Under the pieces are notes generated by a model. The model ran no database searches, had not been told where the DNA came from, and worked only from the letters and a program-made list of their open reading frames with translations. Shown piece after piece: positions 1 through 10,500 of a stretch of 64,000 nt of DNA. The stretch spans positions 35,061 through 99,060 of the forward strand of contig CALVDM010000006.1 in NCBI GenBank assembly GCA_944326335.1. The letters are read 5' to 3'. The DNA comes from an uncultured Bacteroidales bacterium (GTDB lineage Bacteria > Bacteroidota > Bacteroidia > Bacteroidales > UBA932). The translations under genes were made by a program, and so were the position numbers. The first letter of the stretch is position 1; each line of letters begins with the position of its first letter.

Positions 1-993
1 GTCGTAGGCGAGGTATGTGCCGGCCCATCCGGCCTGTATGCGCAGGTGACAGGCATCCCAGTTCCCGGTCCAGCTCAGCACGGCTCTCAATGTCTTTTCC
101 CTCTGCTCGTTGATATAGTCTTCCGGGGAACCGTAGTTCACGGTCATGGGCGGAAGCTCCCTCCAGGAGTCGAGATACCAGGCCGACAGCCTCGCTCTGC
201 CTCTTCTTCCGGTCTTCCACCCGAGTTCCTGCATGATGTGCAGGTCGCGGTATTCCCCGTTCTCGTTCCTTTCCACCGGATGCCAGCTGTCCACAATCTG
301 CATATTTTCATCGTAGGCAATCTCCTTCTTGTCCATGTTGATGAACCTGAAGTTGTTGCGTGATGTCGAGAGAATCACTCCGGTGGAGGTCGAGAACCGC
401 TTCCCGCCGTATGAGATTTTCAGGAATTCGTCTGCCGTGAGCCATGAGCCCAGGCCCTGGATGTATCCGAGTCCGAATCCCTCGTTTTCCGGCAGCCTGG
501 TCTCGAGCAGGATTGCGCCTCCGAGCCCGCCGGAGGTCTCCTGGACGGATGAAGCTCCTTCGAATATGGTAGCGGAGTCCATCAGGAAGGCCGGAATCAT
601 CGAGAAGTCCGTCATCCCGAGCATCGGGGAGTCTATCTTCATCCCGTTCCATAAGGTTTTCGTGTGGGATGGGGAGGTGCCACGGAGGGATATTGTGGAC
701 AGCGATGCCCTGCCTGACTGTCTGATGAAGACCGATGTGTTGTAGGAGAGAAGTTCCGCCACTGATGTGGAGATGTTTTCCTTGAGGGCAGAGCTGTCTA
801 TGCCGGTCTTGAAGATTCCGGCATCTACAAGCGGTCTGCCGCCATGCACGACTGCCTCAGGGATAGTGTCATTCCTCATCTGCGCAAGCCTTGAAACTCC
901 GCCTTTTGAGGTGTCCTCAGCCCCGACGAACACGCCATACATCGCCGCTGACAGCAGCCCCGCCGCCACGCTGTTCATGAATATCCCGCACAT
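1..993 (-). CDS. btuB: BtuB-type TonB-dependent cobalamin receptor (3' part beyond the window)
   Basis: This outer-membrane receptor would import cobalamin with energy from TonB. I translated the minus strand from 993 down to base 1: 331 codons are open and the C-terminal barrel lies outside the window. A short hydrophobic N-terminus is followed by a plug domain with typical TonB-receptor signatures (SLRGTSPSHTKTLWNG, then SVQETSGGLGGAI around residues 105-160) and the first barrel strands. The chosen ATG lies 10 nt after the btuG stop, with GAGG just upstream; an in-frame ATG at 978 is the alternative. There is no N-terminal carboxypeptidase-like domain, which separates it from the SusC proteins in this window. 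The B12 assignment rests on the upstream riboswitch and on btuG, not on the receptor sequence alone. Confidence 0.85.
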   Translation of the reverse strand, partial: MCGIFMNSVAAGLLSAAMYGVFVGAEDTSKGGVSRLAQMRNDTIPEAVVHGGRPLVDAGIFKTGIDSSALKENISTSVAELLSYNTSVFIRQSGRASLSTISLRGTSPSHTKTLWNGMKIDSPMLGMTDFSMIPAFLMDSATIFEGASSVQETSGGLGGAILLETRLPENEGFGLGYIQGLGSWLTADEFLKISYGGKRFSTSTGVILSTSRNNFRFINMDKKEIAYDENMQIVDSWHPVERNENGEYRDLHIMQELGWKTGRRGRARLSAWYLDSWRELPPMTVNYGSPEDYINEQREKTLRAVLSWTGNWDACHLRIQAGWAGTYLAYD

Positions 994-1003
994 CCCGGCC
1001 TCG

Positions 1004-2092
1004 TCAATACCAGCAGAATGCCCCTGGGCACACCCCGACTTCGAACCTGTCTCTCTGCTCCCCTTTGGAAGAGAATCTGTACACAGTCCCTGCCTGCTGG
1101 TAGTCGGCGGCGTCGGACACGTATATCTCCGAATTTTCCGGACACACCGTCATGTCGTAGAAATTTGCCCCTTCCACCGATATCACGGCCTTTTCCGGGA
1201 GAGTTTCATCGTATATGGACATGGCCATGACTCCTCCGTTGAGGAAAAACAGGCTGTCTCCGGCCGTATTCATCTGCAGGGAGCTGACGTAGCTTCCCTC
1301 CGGAAAGTCCATCCTTTTTTCTATCGACAGCTTCTCCAGATTGGCTCTCGACAAGGCGGGAGCCTCATATCCTGCCGGATTGCCGCTCCAGCCGCCGCCG
1401 TCGGTGAGGACCCAGAGTTTCCCGTCCTTGTCGAGCCGTATCGAGCAAGGCTGCACACCTGTCTCAATCCTGCCTGTGACCTCGTCCGTGCGGGTGTCGA
1501 TTATCAGTATCTCCTTCTGGAAGGAGTAGCAATTCACAATCAGGTCCGTGCCCATGAGTATCATCTGCTCTGTCGAACATCCGTCCGCATTGTCCATGCC
1601 CGTGTCGATGTATCCTGTGACGGAGAACGTGGAAGGGTTCACGATGGCTATTCTCGGGTCGTTCATCTGGGATACGTATGCCTTCTCTTCCGATATAAAG
1701 CGGATTTCACGAGGCTGGCTGAGGCCTTCGGCAATCTGCCCTTTCAGTTTGCACGTGGCAGGGTCTGTCGCGAACACCACATTGGAGTTCGTCACGGTTA
1801 TCCACAATGTGCCGTTTTCCAATGTCATGGACTGTGCCACGTCCCCGAGCTTCTGTCCGTTTGCCCTGCGGAACACGTCGTTCTCCACTGTGCGGCTCCC
1901 GGTGTCGTACCATGAGAGTGAAGCGTTTCCGTACTGGTATTGTCCTTCGCAGGCGATGAACAGGGTTGTCCCCTCCTTTGGAGAGGTCACTGCCGTCTCT
2001 TCATTGCCGTCGTTCCATTTCATGCAGCCCGACAGGACTGCAAGGCAGCCGAACGCTGCCGCGATTGATTTTTTGAATGTGTGTTGTATCAT
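1004..2092 (-). CDS. btuG: BtuG-like surface lipoprotein, beta-propeller, cobalamin capture
   Basis: A 362-aa lipoprotein with signal peptide and lipobox (LSGC, Cys about residue 23). The rest is made of repeated YncE/DUF5074-like blades of the pattern 'TGxIxTG...P..I....G.LWV', consistent with a seven-bladed propeller. In Bacteroides thetaiotaomicron the protein of this size, fold and position is BtuG, which binds B12 very tightly and sits on BtuB at the cell surface. Here it lies directly between a cobalamin riboswitch and a btuB-like receptor, and the stop is 10 nt from the receptor start, so they are probably one transcript. Sequence shows fold, lipid anchor and operon; B12 binding is inferred from family and context. 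Confidence 0.82.
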   Translation of the reverse strand: MIQHTFKKSIAAAFGCLAVLSGCMKWNDGNEETAVTSPKEGTTLFIACEGQYQYGNASLSWYDTGSRTVENDVFRRANGQKLGDVAQSMTLENGTLWITVTNSNVVFATDPATCKLKGQIAEGLSQPREIRFISEEKAYVSQMNDPRIAIVNPSTFSVTGYIDTGMDNADGCSTEQMILMGTDLIVNCYSFQKEILIIDTRTDEVTGRIETGVQPCSIRLDKDGKLWVLTDGGGWSGNPAGYEAPALSRANLEKLSIEKRMDFPEGSYVSSLQMNTAGDSLFFLNGGVMAMSIYDETLPEKAVISVEGANFYDMTVCPENSEIYVSDAADYQQAGTVYRFSSKGEQRDRFEVGVCPGAFCWY

Positions 2093-2129
2093 GATTCTAA
2101 GGTTTCTGTAATCCCGCAGCGCCTTTCAT

Positions 2130-2325
2130 GCAGTACGGCAGGTCTTCTGGCTTATCCCCGGCTTTCCGGCCTTCCCGCCTTGCTGGCAGTGGCTGTTGTG
2201 GAAAGTCTCCGGATTGTCCGGATTCCCTGCGGGAGAAGCCCCGCCAGGGAAAGGATGTACACAGCAACGGGTATTGCTCCGGATTCGCACCGGATTCCCT
2301 ATTGAGTCGCAAGCGACACCGTATT
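2130..2325 (-). promoter_or_regulatory. Cobalamin (adenosylcobalamin-type) riboswitch
   Basis: Read on the minus strand, three conserved blocks occur in the right order: GGAATCCGGTGCGAATCCGG (within 2276-2298), GCCACTG (2193-2187) and the B12 box AAGCCAGAAGACCTGCC (2153-2137). The box ends 44 nt before the btuG start. I see no U-rich terminator between them, so control of translation initiation is more likely than attenuation (inference). It would repress btuG-btuB when B12 is plentiful. The outer limits are approximate. Confidence 0.93.
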
Positions 2326-2434
2326 GCACCGCAAAAGTATGAAAATTTTAATGATTATCCGCAAAATACCCATTATTACTTTCAGCCCTTTAGGAGGAAG
2401 GCAAAACTGATATCGGTAAAGCGGTAGTGTGGAA

Positions 2435-2515
2435 AAGATGGATTTCCTCAGCAAATAAAAACTTATTGATAATCAGTAATATTTGGTGTAAGATGGATTT
2501 CCTCGGCAAATAAAA
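2435..2515. repeat. 26-bp direct repeat, two copies 55 bp apart
   Basis: Copies at 2435-2460 and 2490-2515 share 25 of 26 bases (AAGATGGATTTCCTC, then A or G, then GCAAATAAAA). The second copy ends 4 bp from the stop codon of the AlbA-domain gene. Function unknown. Apart from the riboswitch and this repeat I see nothing else in 2093-2518. Confidence 0.8.
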
Positions 2516-2518
2516 CTC

Positions 2519-3964
2519 CTATGCGTAATAAGGCACATAAGAGGAATATTTCTTGGAGTCAGGGGCTTTGTCTGAAAGTTTGATCAGACCAGAATCAACG
2601 GTGTCGGATATTATTCTTGAAGCTCCTGCCGAGTTATTCTTGTTCATATCCAGGCGCGATCTCAATGATGCGTTGGTCAACTCCATGCCATTCTCATAGA
2701 GCAGACAGGTATGCTGATAGCAAGCCTGTATCTTATCGGCTTTTGTCATCTCCGTATATTTTATCAATGGAAACAAGCTGGCTCTTGTGAAATATTCACC
2801 CTTTTCTATCCGTATGGCTGGCAGTCTCATTTCTTCCACTCCGGCAACGGCTCTGTCCATACCGCTGCCGCGCTTTTCACACAAGTTGAACAGGAACATT
2901 GACTGGGCGACCTTTTCATTACGGGATTTAGGTGGCATGTCTATGAAGCGGTTGGTATCTATGAGAGGCACTCCTGGATTGGTGATTGTCAGTCTGTTTC
3001 CGAAAATCTCCACGGACAGTGTCATGCCCTGAATGTCGAAGTCTTGGTGAATCAAGGCATTGGCCACCAATTCACGGATGGAAACTTCTGGATAAGGATA
3101 TCTGTTTTCCCGGAACGGAGTACGGATAAACTCTGTCTTTTCCAACAGACTCATGATATGGTCTACAATTTTGTCCAGTGACAGGGCATATCCCTCATGG
3201 AAAAATGTTTCTGACGAGAGATGGAGATTGTTGTTGCCTTTATATTGCCGAACGACTACATTTTTGAAGGCAAGGGAAGGGAAATTTTTGAGGTCTCTTG
3301 CCAGAAGCACGGCACCAAGATTGGTAACAGACCACGCTCCGTCTTCTTTCCGACAGAATCCGTATGCTTCCATTCCTTCAACGATAAGGTCAATGCCGGA
3401 TGGGACAGACTTGTTGATCAGTCTGTAGAATCGGGCGAAGTCCAGCAATGTAATGACTTTTTCGGCTGTGATTCCAGACATGGCGATTCTATCCTCGAAT
3501 GTCTGTCCCTCGGCAGCGGCGAGTATTGCATGGACCTGTGATTTTGACATTTTGTGTGTCTGACCTGCAGACCGATAATAACTGTCATATATCGTCATGG
3601 CGCGAAGATACACAGGTTTGTCCTTTTGCTCCGGGACATGGACAAGCAAGATGCCGGAGCTATCCAATTCTACGGATGTATGCTCTATGCGGATGGGGAT
3701 GTTGAGATTGTTTCTGGCAATATTCCCTATCTTCTTGACAATCTCCTCGGTCTGCTCACGGGATGGCGTGAAAAGAGAAGCGTCGTTATTGACACCGAAT
3801 GCAAATGTGCCTCCCCCTGTCTGGTTTGCAAATGCGGAGATGTGCTGGGCAAGGCGTTCGGACTTTTCAGACAGTCCGCTTTTCCAGTCAAGCTCGTTGA
3901 GTTCTGTCTTGACGGGATATAGGCTGCGGTGTAGATATTTGACAGCTTCTTCTTTCCAATCCAT
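2519..3964 (-). CDS. Schlafen AlbA-2 domain protein with C-terminal ATPase-like domain
   Basis: About 481 aa, cytosolic, no signal peptide. The N-terminal third is an AlbA_2/Schlafen-type domain (ESERLAQHISAFANQTGGG-like segment; 'GGGTFAFGVNND'), followed by a region resembling the GHKL-type ATPase of this family ('ELVANALIHQDF', 'NPGVPL', 'KRGSGMDR') and a C-terminal winged-helix-like part. Such proteins are often annotated as ATP-dependent DNA helicase-related or transcriptional regulators; the role is unproven and some occur in defence or mobile contexts. I start at the ATG opening MDWKEEAV, because a promoter -7 element (TACTTTTG, 3988-3981) overlaps the 13 upstream codons that an ATG at 4003 would add. 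It stands alone between the B12 locus and PUL1. Confidence 0.75.
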   Translation of the reverse strand: MDWKEEAVKYLHRSLYPVKTELNELDWKSGLSEKSERLAQHISAFANQTGGGTFAFGVNNDASLFTPSREQTEEIVKKIGNIARNNLNIPIRIEHTSVELDSSGILLVHVPEQKDKPVYLRAMTIYDSYYRSAGQTHKMSKSQVHAILAAAEGQTFEDRIAMSGITAEKVITLLDFARFYRLINKSVPSGIDLIVEGMEAYGFCRKEDGAWSVTNLGAVLLARDLKNFPSLAFKNVVVRQYKGNNNLHLSSETFFHEGYALSLDKIVDHIMSLLEKTEFIRTPFRENRYPYPEVSIRELVANALIHQDFDIQGMTLSVEIFGNRLTITNPGVPLIDTNRFIDMPPKSRNEKVAQSMFLFNLCEKRGSGMDRAVAGVEEMRLPAIRIEKGEYFTRASLFPLIKYTEMTKADKIQACYQHTCLLYENGMELTNASLRSRLDMNKNNSAGASRIISDTVDSGLIKLSDKAPDSKKYSSYVPYYA

Positions 3965-3980
3965 GGTCAATATGTTTTTG

Positions 3981-3988
3981 CAAAAGTA
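3981..3988 (-). promoter_or_regulatory. Putative -7 promoter element (TACTTTTG)
   Basis: Matches the Bacteroidetes TAnnTTTG box 16 nt upstream of the ATG at 3964. I do not see a good -33 TTG, so support is partial. Confidence 0.4.
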
Positions 3989-4329
3989 ATGATTTGATTT
4001 CATTTATAATAATTTACATACGTTAAGCTGTTTGCCAAGGACATTGTGACAGGCGAAGAGAAGTCGTTCTATTTCAAGGACTTCCTTTTCGATATCGCTG
4101 CTGCCGGCAATGTTTTCACGACACATCAATCTTTAAAACAACCGCATCACATTCGAGGCCGCACTTGTCCCGATATCCGGCCGCGTTTTTTCCTGCAAGG
4201 ATGGCTTAGCGTAAAACGAGACATAAGCTGCGCTTTGTTTCTTGTTGTCAATCAGCGGTTTGGGCGGAAAAAAAAGAATGTGTCGCTGAAAATCAGCCAA
4301 AAAATCAACGGCCGGACACGGCTTTTTTA

Positions 4330-4360
4330 TTGTTAATTCAAATTTATTCATATAACTTTG
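4330..4360 (+). promoter_or_regulatory. Promoter of PUL1
   Basis: TTG at 4330-4332, 20-nt spacer, TAACTTTG at 4353-4360, a near-perfect Bacteroidetes promoter. The expected start of transcription is around 4366, about 33 nt before the ATG at 4399. A perfect 12-bp palindrome (GTGTACGTACAC, 4369-4380) lies just downstream of that point. The rest of 3965-4329 shows no convincing gene; 4019-4129 reads open on the plus strand but I recognise no family. Confidence 0.75.
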
Positions 4361-4398
4361 CGGAGGTTGTGTACGTACACAGCAAAAAACCGCATAAT

Positions 4399-5956
4399 AT
4401 GTCCATCTGTTTCAAAAAATTCATGTCATTGTTCACGGCGGCCATTTTTTCCATGGCTCTGACAAGCTGCGAAGGCTCTGAAAAGGGCGGTGAAAACGGC
4501 TCGGGGGGGGGGTGGACTGCCATCCGATGACGTCTGGAATGTGACCGACGCACAGACTGAACTCTATTCCTGGTCTCCTTCTATTGTCCCTTCCCAGTAT
4601 TATTCCGTAGAGGTAAACGGTGAAAATGCTTTCGTCCTTCCGTGCATTGACAGCCCCGAGGGGTCGCAGCCGGAAGAGGAACATCATGTCTGCACATTCG
4701 GATGTGACGGCGAGGTGCTCGTGGAGATAAACTCCTACAGCGAGAAGATAACAGAGGCCGAGGTGCTGCCCAAGTCCCGCGGCTACAGTTACAGGGTACA
4801 TGACGACGGCGTCCAGGTGATGCTCAAGCCCGGCGACCGCGTGGCAGTGGAGATGAACGGGAACGAGGATGATGTGCTGTTCATCTTCGTGAATCCGCTC
4901 GAGACATCGAAGCCTGCCAGGGACGACGCTTCCGTGACCTATTATGAAGCAGGTACGGTGACCGATGTCGGCACCATGACCATCCCTTCCGGGCAGACGG
5001 TCTATATCGAAGGCGGAGCCATCGTCAAGGGCCGGTTCACCTGTCCTCAGAATGCATCGGACATAAAGATAAAAGGTTACGGCATCCTCGATTCGAGAGG
5101 TGTCGACGGCCGTGCCATCCAGCTCCACAAGGTGTCCGGTCTCGAAATAGACGGTCTCCTCACCCTGAACGACATCAGCTGGACCACATTCATAGCCGAG
5201 GCGGAGGATGTCACCGTGAACAATTACAAGGTGGTGGCGGTACACAATCCGGGAAATACGGCCGGCAACGAGAACGATGCCCTCGACCTTCTCGGATGCC
5301 GCAACGCCAAGGTTACCGGGTGTTTCGGCTATGCCCATGACGACATTTTCTGTGTGAAGTCGCACAAGTGGTCATACAAGGGCGAGGTGGAGAACATCCT
5401 CTTCGAGGACTGTATCGCGTGGAACTTCCGCAGCGGCAACTCTTTCGTGGTGGGCGCCGAGACGAATTATGACGTGACCGGCGTCACGTACAGGAATTGC
5501 GTGAGCATCCACAGCGCCGGCAATCCGTCCGGTACCATGAACAGGGGCGGGTTGAGCGTGCACCATTGTGCCGGAGGCCATGTCTCTGACATCCTTTTCG
5601 AGAACATCACACTCGAAGACTGCAAGGAATACGGCATACACATAGACATCCGCGAGTCATACGTCACGAATCTCGGAAACGACGAGAACAACCAGCCCGT
5701 GGAGTATTCTCCGGGGACGATGGACGGCGTCACGCTGAGGAATATAGATGTCGTCAATACTCCTCCGCAGGGCAATTTCCTGTTCGGTTACGACAACGAC
5801 CACAAAATTCTGGATGTCGTGTTCGACAATGTGCGCATTGCGGGCACCGAGCTCACCGGGGACAATATCAGGACATATTTCGACCCGTCGATGTCCTATT
5901 CCAGGGGAGACCAGCTTTCACACAATCTCGAATTTGTCGAGTATTCATTTGAGTGA
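4399..5956 (+). CDS. GH28/GH49-like beta-helix lipoprotein, out of frame at a 10-G tract
   Basis: The first PUL1 gene. The start at 4399 gives a lipoprotein signal (MSICFKKFMSLF...LTSC) and a Ser/Gly linker; reading then reaches ten G (4503-4512), after which this frame stops at 4530. The other frame, open to 5956, carries the whole mature enzyme: an N-terminal beta-sandwich ('VLFIFVNPLE'), then a right-handed beta-helix with 'NENDALD' and 'HDDIFCVKS', matching the Asp-bearing motifs of GH28-type hydrolases. With nine G the two halves join in frame (about 518 aa). As sequenced the exported enzyme is not made; translation from an internal ATG at 4490 would lack a signal. This is either phase variation by slippage or a sequencing error. 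Substrate unknown: pectin-like polymers or a GH49-like role are both possible. Confidence 0.8.
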
Positions 5957-6021
5957 CATCGTGCCCTAGGGGCATGACACGGGAAAATTTCACATAATCA
6001 AAACACCAACCGGAAATGCTG

Positions 6022-7512
6022 ATGAAATCATTTGCAAAAACTATGTCCGCCCTGGCTGCATTGGCTCTTGCCGCATGCACCTCGTGCGACAGCACAGAGC
6101 CTTCGGGCGGGAACGAAGGGACTTCCTTGCCTGAAGAGTACACCACGGAAGTGGAATACTACAAATTCGACCCTACGGTCAAGGAGTCTTCGATTTACGC
6201 TGTGAAGGCTGCGGGCGAATACATTAAGGTGCTCCCTACGACAGAGCCGCACATGGCATGGCTCGGCGTTGACGAGGGAAAGGCGAAATTCGAGATTTCC
6301 CTGCAGGGGGAAAAGATAGAGTCCGTAGTCGTTAGACCTGTGGCCAAGAATTATGACTACAGGATTGAGGACGGGAAGATAATAATCGGCCTCGGAAAGT
6401 ACGACCGCGTCTCTGTCGAGGTGAACGGCAACATCAAGAATCCGCTTTTCATATTCGTGAATCCGATAGACAGGGAGCGTCCTTCAAAGGACGACCCGTC
6501 GGTGAAGTATTTCGAGGCGGGAAAGATATACGACGCCGGGGACATCGTGCTCTCGAAAGACTGCAAGGAAGTGTATCTGGAACCGGGCACTTATGTGAAG
6601 GGCAACATCCTCGGGGTTGACATCGAAGGTGTCAAAATCCACGGCGGAGGCTTCCTCGAGACCACTGAAACGAATGTGGGCCGCTACAGCGAGTTCTACC
6701 AGCCGTTCTCGATTGCCCTGAACAGATGCCACAACTCCACACTCGAAGACTACACCCATCTGTTCGCCGCCGGGGGATGGTGCTCGCTTTTCACCAACTG
6801 CGACGGAAGCAATATCGTGAATGTCCACACGATAGGCACGGAGACATCTCCGGGGGTGAAGACCAACAACGACTCCATGGACATAATCGGAGGCAAAAAC
6901 GTGCATGTGAAGCACACGTTCCTTCGCGGACATGACGACTGCTATTGCCTCAAGTCCCAGAAATTCAAGCTGAAAGGTGAAGTCGACGGGATTTTCTATG
7001 AAGACTGCATAGGCTGGAACCTCGAGGCCGGCAACACCTTCGAAATCGGCTACGAGACCAACATGGATATAAACAACGTGCAGTACAAGGATGTCTATGC
7101 CATCCACTCCGGGACATCAGGCACGGACATGCGCCGGGCGGCATTCAGCATACACAACGGGGCACGCGGCACTATCTCCAACGTGAAGTACGAGAACGCA
7201 TACGCCGAGGATGTCATGGAGTTCGCCGTCTATCTCGCCGTGCTTTCCCACAGCTACAATATAGGCTATGACGATGAAGGGAACGAGCTGGAGTACGCCC
7301 CCGGACAGATAGAGGGCGTGACATACGACAACCTCAATGTGCTTGCTGTCCGGGACGGAAAGGGATATTGTGTCATAGACGGTTACGATGACGGACATAC
7401 TGTTTCTGACGTGACCTTCAAAGGCTTCAATTATCTCGGCAGAAAGGTGACTTCGCTCGATGACAGCATCTGGAGCATAAAGGAACACCACTCGGACATA
7501 ACTTTCAACTGA
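6022..7512 (+). CDS. GH28/GH49-like beta-helix lipoprotein (intact paralogue)
   Basis: About 496 aa. Signal peptide with lipobox (LAAC, about residue 16), N-terminal beta-sandwich ('NPLFIFVNPID'), then a beta-helix with 'NNDSMDI' and 'HDDCYCLKS', the positions that hold catalytic Asp residues in GH28. Clearly paralogous to the preceding gene across its length, but without a G tract in its linker. ATGs at 6016 and 6022 are both possible. It is the second gene of PUL1, 40 nt before susC. The family acts on uronate-containing or other polysaccharides by inverting hydrolysis; the exact substrate cannot be read from sequence. Confidence 0.8.
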   Translation: MKSFAKTMSALAALALAACTSCDSTEPSGGNEGTSLPEEYTTEVEYYKFDPTVKESSIYAVKAAGEYIKVLPTTEPHMAWLGVDEGKAKFEISLQGEKIESVVVRPVAKNYDYRIEDGKIIIGLGKYDRVSVEVNGNIKNPLFIFVNPIDRERPSKDDPSVKYFEAGKIYDAGDIVLSKDCKEVYLEPGTYVKGNILGVDIEGVKIHGGGFLETTETNVGRYSEFYQPFSIALNRCHNSTLEDYTHLFAAGGWCSLFTNCDGSNIVNVHTIGTETSPGVKTNNDSMDIIGGKNVHVKHTFLRGHDDCYCLKSQKFKLKGEVDGIFYEDCIGWNLEAGNTFEIGYETNMDINNVQYKDVYAIHSGTSGTDMRRAAFSIHNGARGTISNVKYENAYAEDVMEFAVYLAVLSHSYNIGYDDEGNELEYAPGQIEGVTYDNLNVLAVRDGKGYCVIDGYDDGHTVSDVTFKGFNYLGRKVTSLDDSIWSIKEHHSDITFN

Positions 7513-7552
7513 GTATAACTCTATCAAACCAATAAACAAACACAAGTAACGT

Positions 7553-10500
7553 ATGAACATTTTCTTCAGAATGATGTTGTCGGCAGTCCTGATGCTGTCC
7601 GCCGTAACGGCATTCGCGCAGGATGTCGTCACGGGAACCGTGACTGACGACAACGGAGAGCCGCTGATAGGTGCCGGAGTGACATACAAGGGCACTACAG
7701 TCGGTGTGGTCACTGACCTTGACGGCAGATACAGCATCAAGAGAATGCCGGGCGAGACACTGCAGTTTTCGTCTATCGGAATGACAAGCAAGGAGGTGCA
7801 GGTGTCTGACCAGAAGGAAATCAACGTCCGCCTCGAGACGGACAATCTGGTGCTCGAGGATGCCGTGGTCATCGGCTACGGCACGCTTTCGAGGTCTGAC
7901 CTCACGGGTTCCGTGAGCTCATTCAAGTCCGAGGAACTCGCCAAGACAGGAAGCAGCAATGTCGTGGGCGCGTTGCAGGGACATGTGGCCGGACTGAACA
8001 TCACTTCGCAGTCCGGTGAGCCGGGAGCCGGATTCAACATCAAAATCAGGGGAAACAACTCCATCAACGCCGGCACCACGCCTCTGTTCGTGATAGACGG
8101 CATGCAGATGGACATATCCTCTGGCGAGATTGCCACCACAACCTCCACCGGTTCCGGCACATTCGACCCGATGTCCTTCATAAACCCGAACGACATCGAG
8201 TCCATAGAGGTGCTGAAGGATGCCACGGCGACAGCCATCTACGGAGCCCGCGGAGCGAACGGTGTCATAATCATCACCACCAAGAGCGGCCTTTCTGGAG
8301 CCGACAGGACAGTGGTCAACTTCAGCGCCTCGGTCGGTATCTCCAACGTGCCGAAATACATCCAGATGCTCAATCCGCAGGAATATGTGGACTACCGTTT
8401 CAGCAGGAGGGACTACGGATGGTCCGGATACGGTGTTGACACCAACGGAGACGGAGAGGCGGACACTCCTATGGATGCGAGCGGCATGGAATATTTCGAC
8501 TGGCAGAAGCTCCTGTACAGGACGGCTGTGACCCAGGACTACAACCTCTCGGTGAACGCTGTGGCAAGCAAGAAGACACAGCTGCTGGTAAGCCTCGGCT
8601 ACCTGAACCAGGACGGTCTCGTGGTGAACAACGACTACCAGAGGTACACGGGGCGCATCAAGCTGGACCATAGCATCAGCGACAAGGTGAAGATAGGAGC
8701 TTCCGTGAACTACGGCCGCACGATTTCCAACGGAGCAGTGTCTTCCGGTGGTGGAGAACTCGGCTACAGCGGTCTGATACAGCTCATCTATCTGCGCAGG
8801 CCGGTCGATTTCTACACAGAGGGAGATTCTCAGGACAACATGGGTTCCTATTCCCTTCTGGACTGCGTCACTGACGAGACATACAGGAAGACCGTCTATT
8901 CCCGTGTGGCAGGAAACGCCTACCTTGACTGGAAAATCATAGATGACCTCACTTTCCGCGCCCAGATTTCGGGAAACACATCCAATTCCAAAGGCATGGA
9001 GTTCTACAGCAAGGAGAGTATGTGGGGATATTCCAAGAACGGTTACGGAAGAATCAAGACCGTGGACACATACGGCTGGAACGCTTCCGCGACCCTCACC
9101 TACAACAAGACTTTCAAGGAGAAGCATAATCTTAGCGCCATGCTCGGCGTGGAGATGAACGCATATTCCAGCGAGAATCTCACCATAGGCGCATACGACT
9201 TCACGGATGCATCCACAGGGGTGTTCGACATCAGCAAGGGAGGTATCCAGGAAGCTCCGGTGGAGAGCATAGGCATGAGCACGATGATGTCAATGTTCGG
9301 CCGTGCCGAATACAACTACGACCAGCGTTACTACATATCGTTCAACATGCGTGCTGACGGTTCATCCAAGTTCATGCCGGGCAGCAGGGTCGGCTACTTC
9401 CCGTCCGTGGCCCTTGCATGGAGGCTCTCGGAGGAACCGTTCATGGAGAGCGCAGGGTGGCTCGACCAGTTCAAACTCAGGTTCAGCGTCGGAGCTTCCG
9501 GCAACGACCGTATCTCCAACTATGCCACGATGGCCCTCATGACCACCAACTACTACGCCATCAACGGTACGGAGGTCATGGGTATGGCACCGTCCAGCTC
9601 GGCCAATTCCAACCTCAAGTGGGAGACCACATACCAGTACGACCTCGGCTTCGACTTCAGCGTCCTGAACAACAGGATAAACCTCATGGCCGACATCTAC
9701 TACAAGGACACCCGCGACATGCTCTACCGTGCCACCCTTCCTGCCCAGACCGGATATGTGGAGCAGTGGCAGAATCTCGGGCGTGTGGAGAACAAGGGTA
9801 TAGAGGTGAGCCTCAACACCTACAACATCCAGACGCGCAACTTCTCGTGGGCCACGAACGTGACATTCGACCTCTCCCGCAACAAGGTGCTCGACATCGG
9901 AGGCATCGAATACACGAGCGTGAACATCTCCCACGGCCAGCTCTCCAACGACATTTCGCGTATCATGGTGGGCCAGCCGATCGGTATCGGCTACGGTTAT
10001 GTGGCTGACGGGAACTACCAGCTCACGGACTTCGTGGCAATCGACAAGGTCGGCAACAGGTTCGAGCATCCTGAGGAGATTGTGACAAGCGACAACATAG
10101 ACAACTACGACTTCGAGCTGAAGCCGGGTGTGGTGAAGATAAACTCCGTGACCCCTCAGCCGGGAGACCGCAAATACAAGGACTTCGACGGAGACAACGA
10201 AGTGACCACGGCGGACCGCCAGGTGATAAGCGATTCCAACCCTGACTTCACGATGGGATTCGGCAATACGTTCACATACAAGAATTTCGAGCTTACCCTC
10301 TTCTTCGAGGGCGTCTACGGAAGGGATATCATGAACGAGTTCAAGCTCCGCTCCGAGTCCGGACAGTCGGGAGGAACGCAGTACAACAACCTCCGCGCAG
10401 AGGCATGGCACGGACGCTGGACTCCGGAGAATTCGTCCAACACTTATTCGAGGCTGCTGAACCAGACCAATTCCTGGACATCCTCGTACTATGTGGAGGA

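Noticed and set aside
4046-4336. A 96-codon plus-strand reading frame before PUL1
   Set aside because: No recognisable family and no promoter of its own; its 3' part runs into the PUL1 promoter. The first 30 codons look protein-like, but not enough to call a gene.
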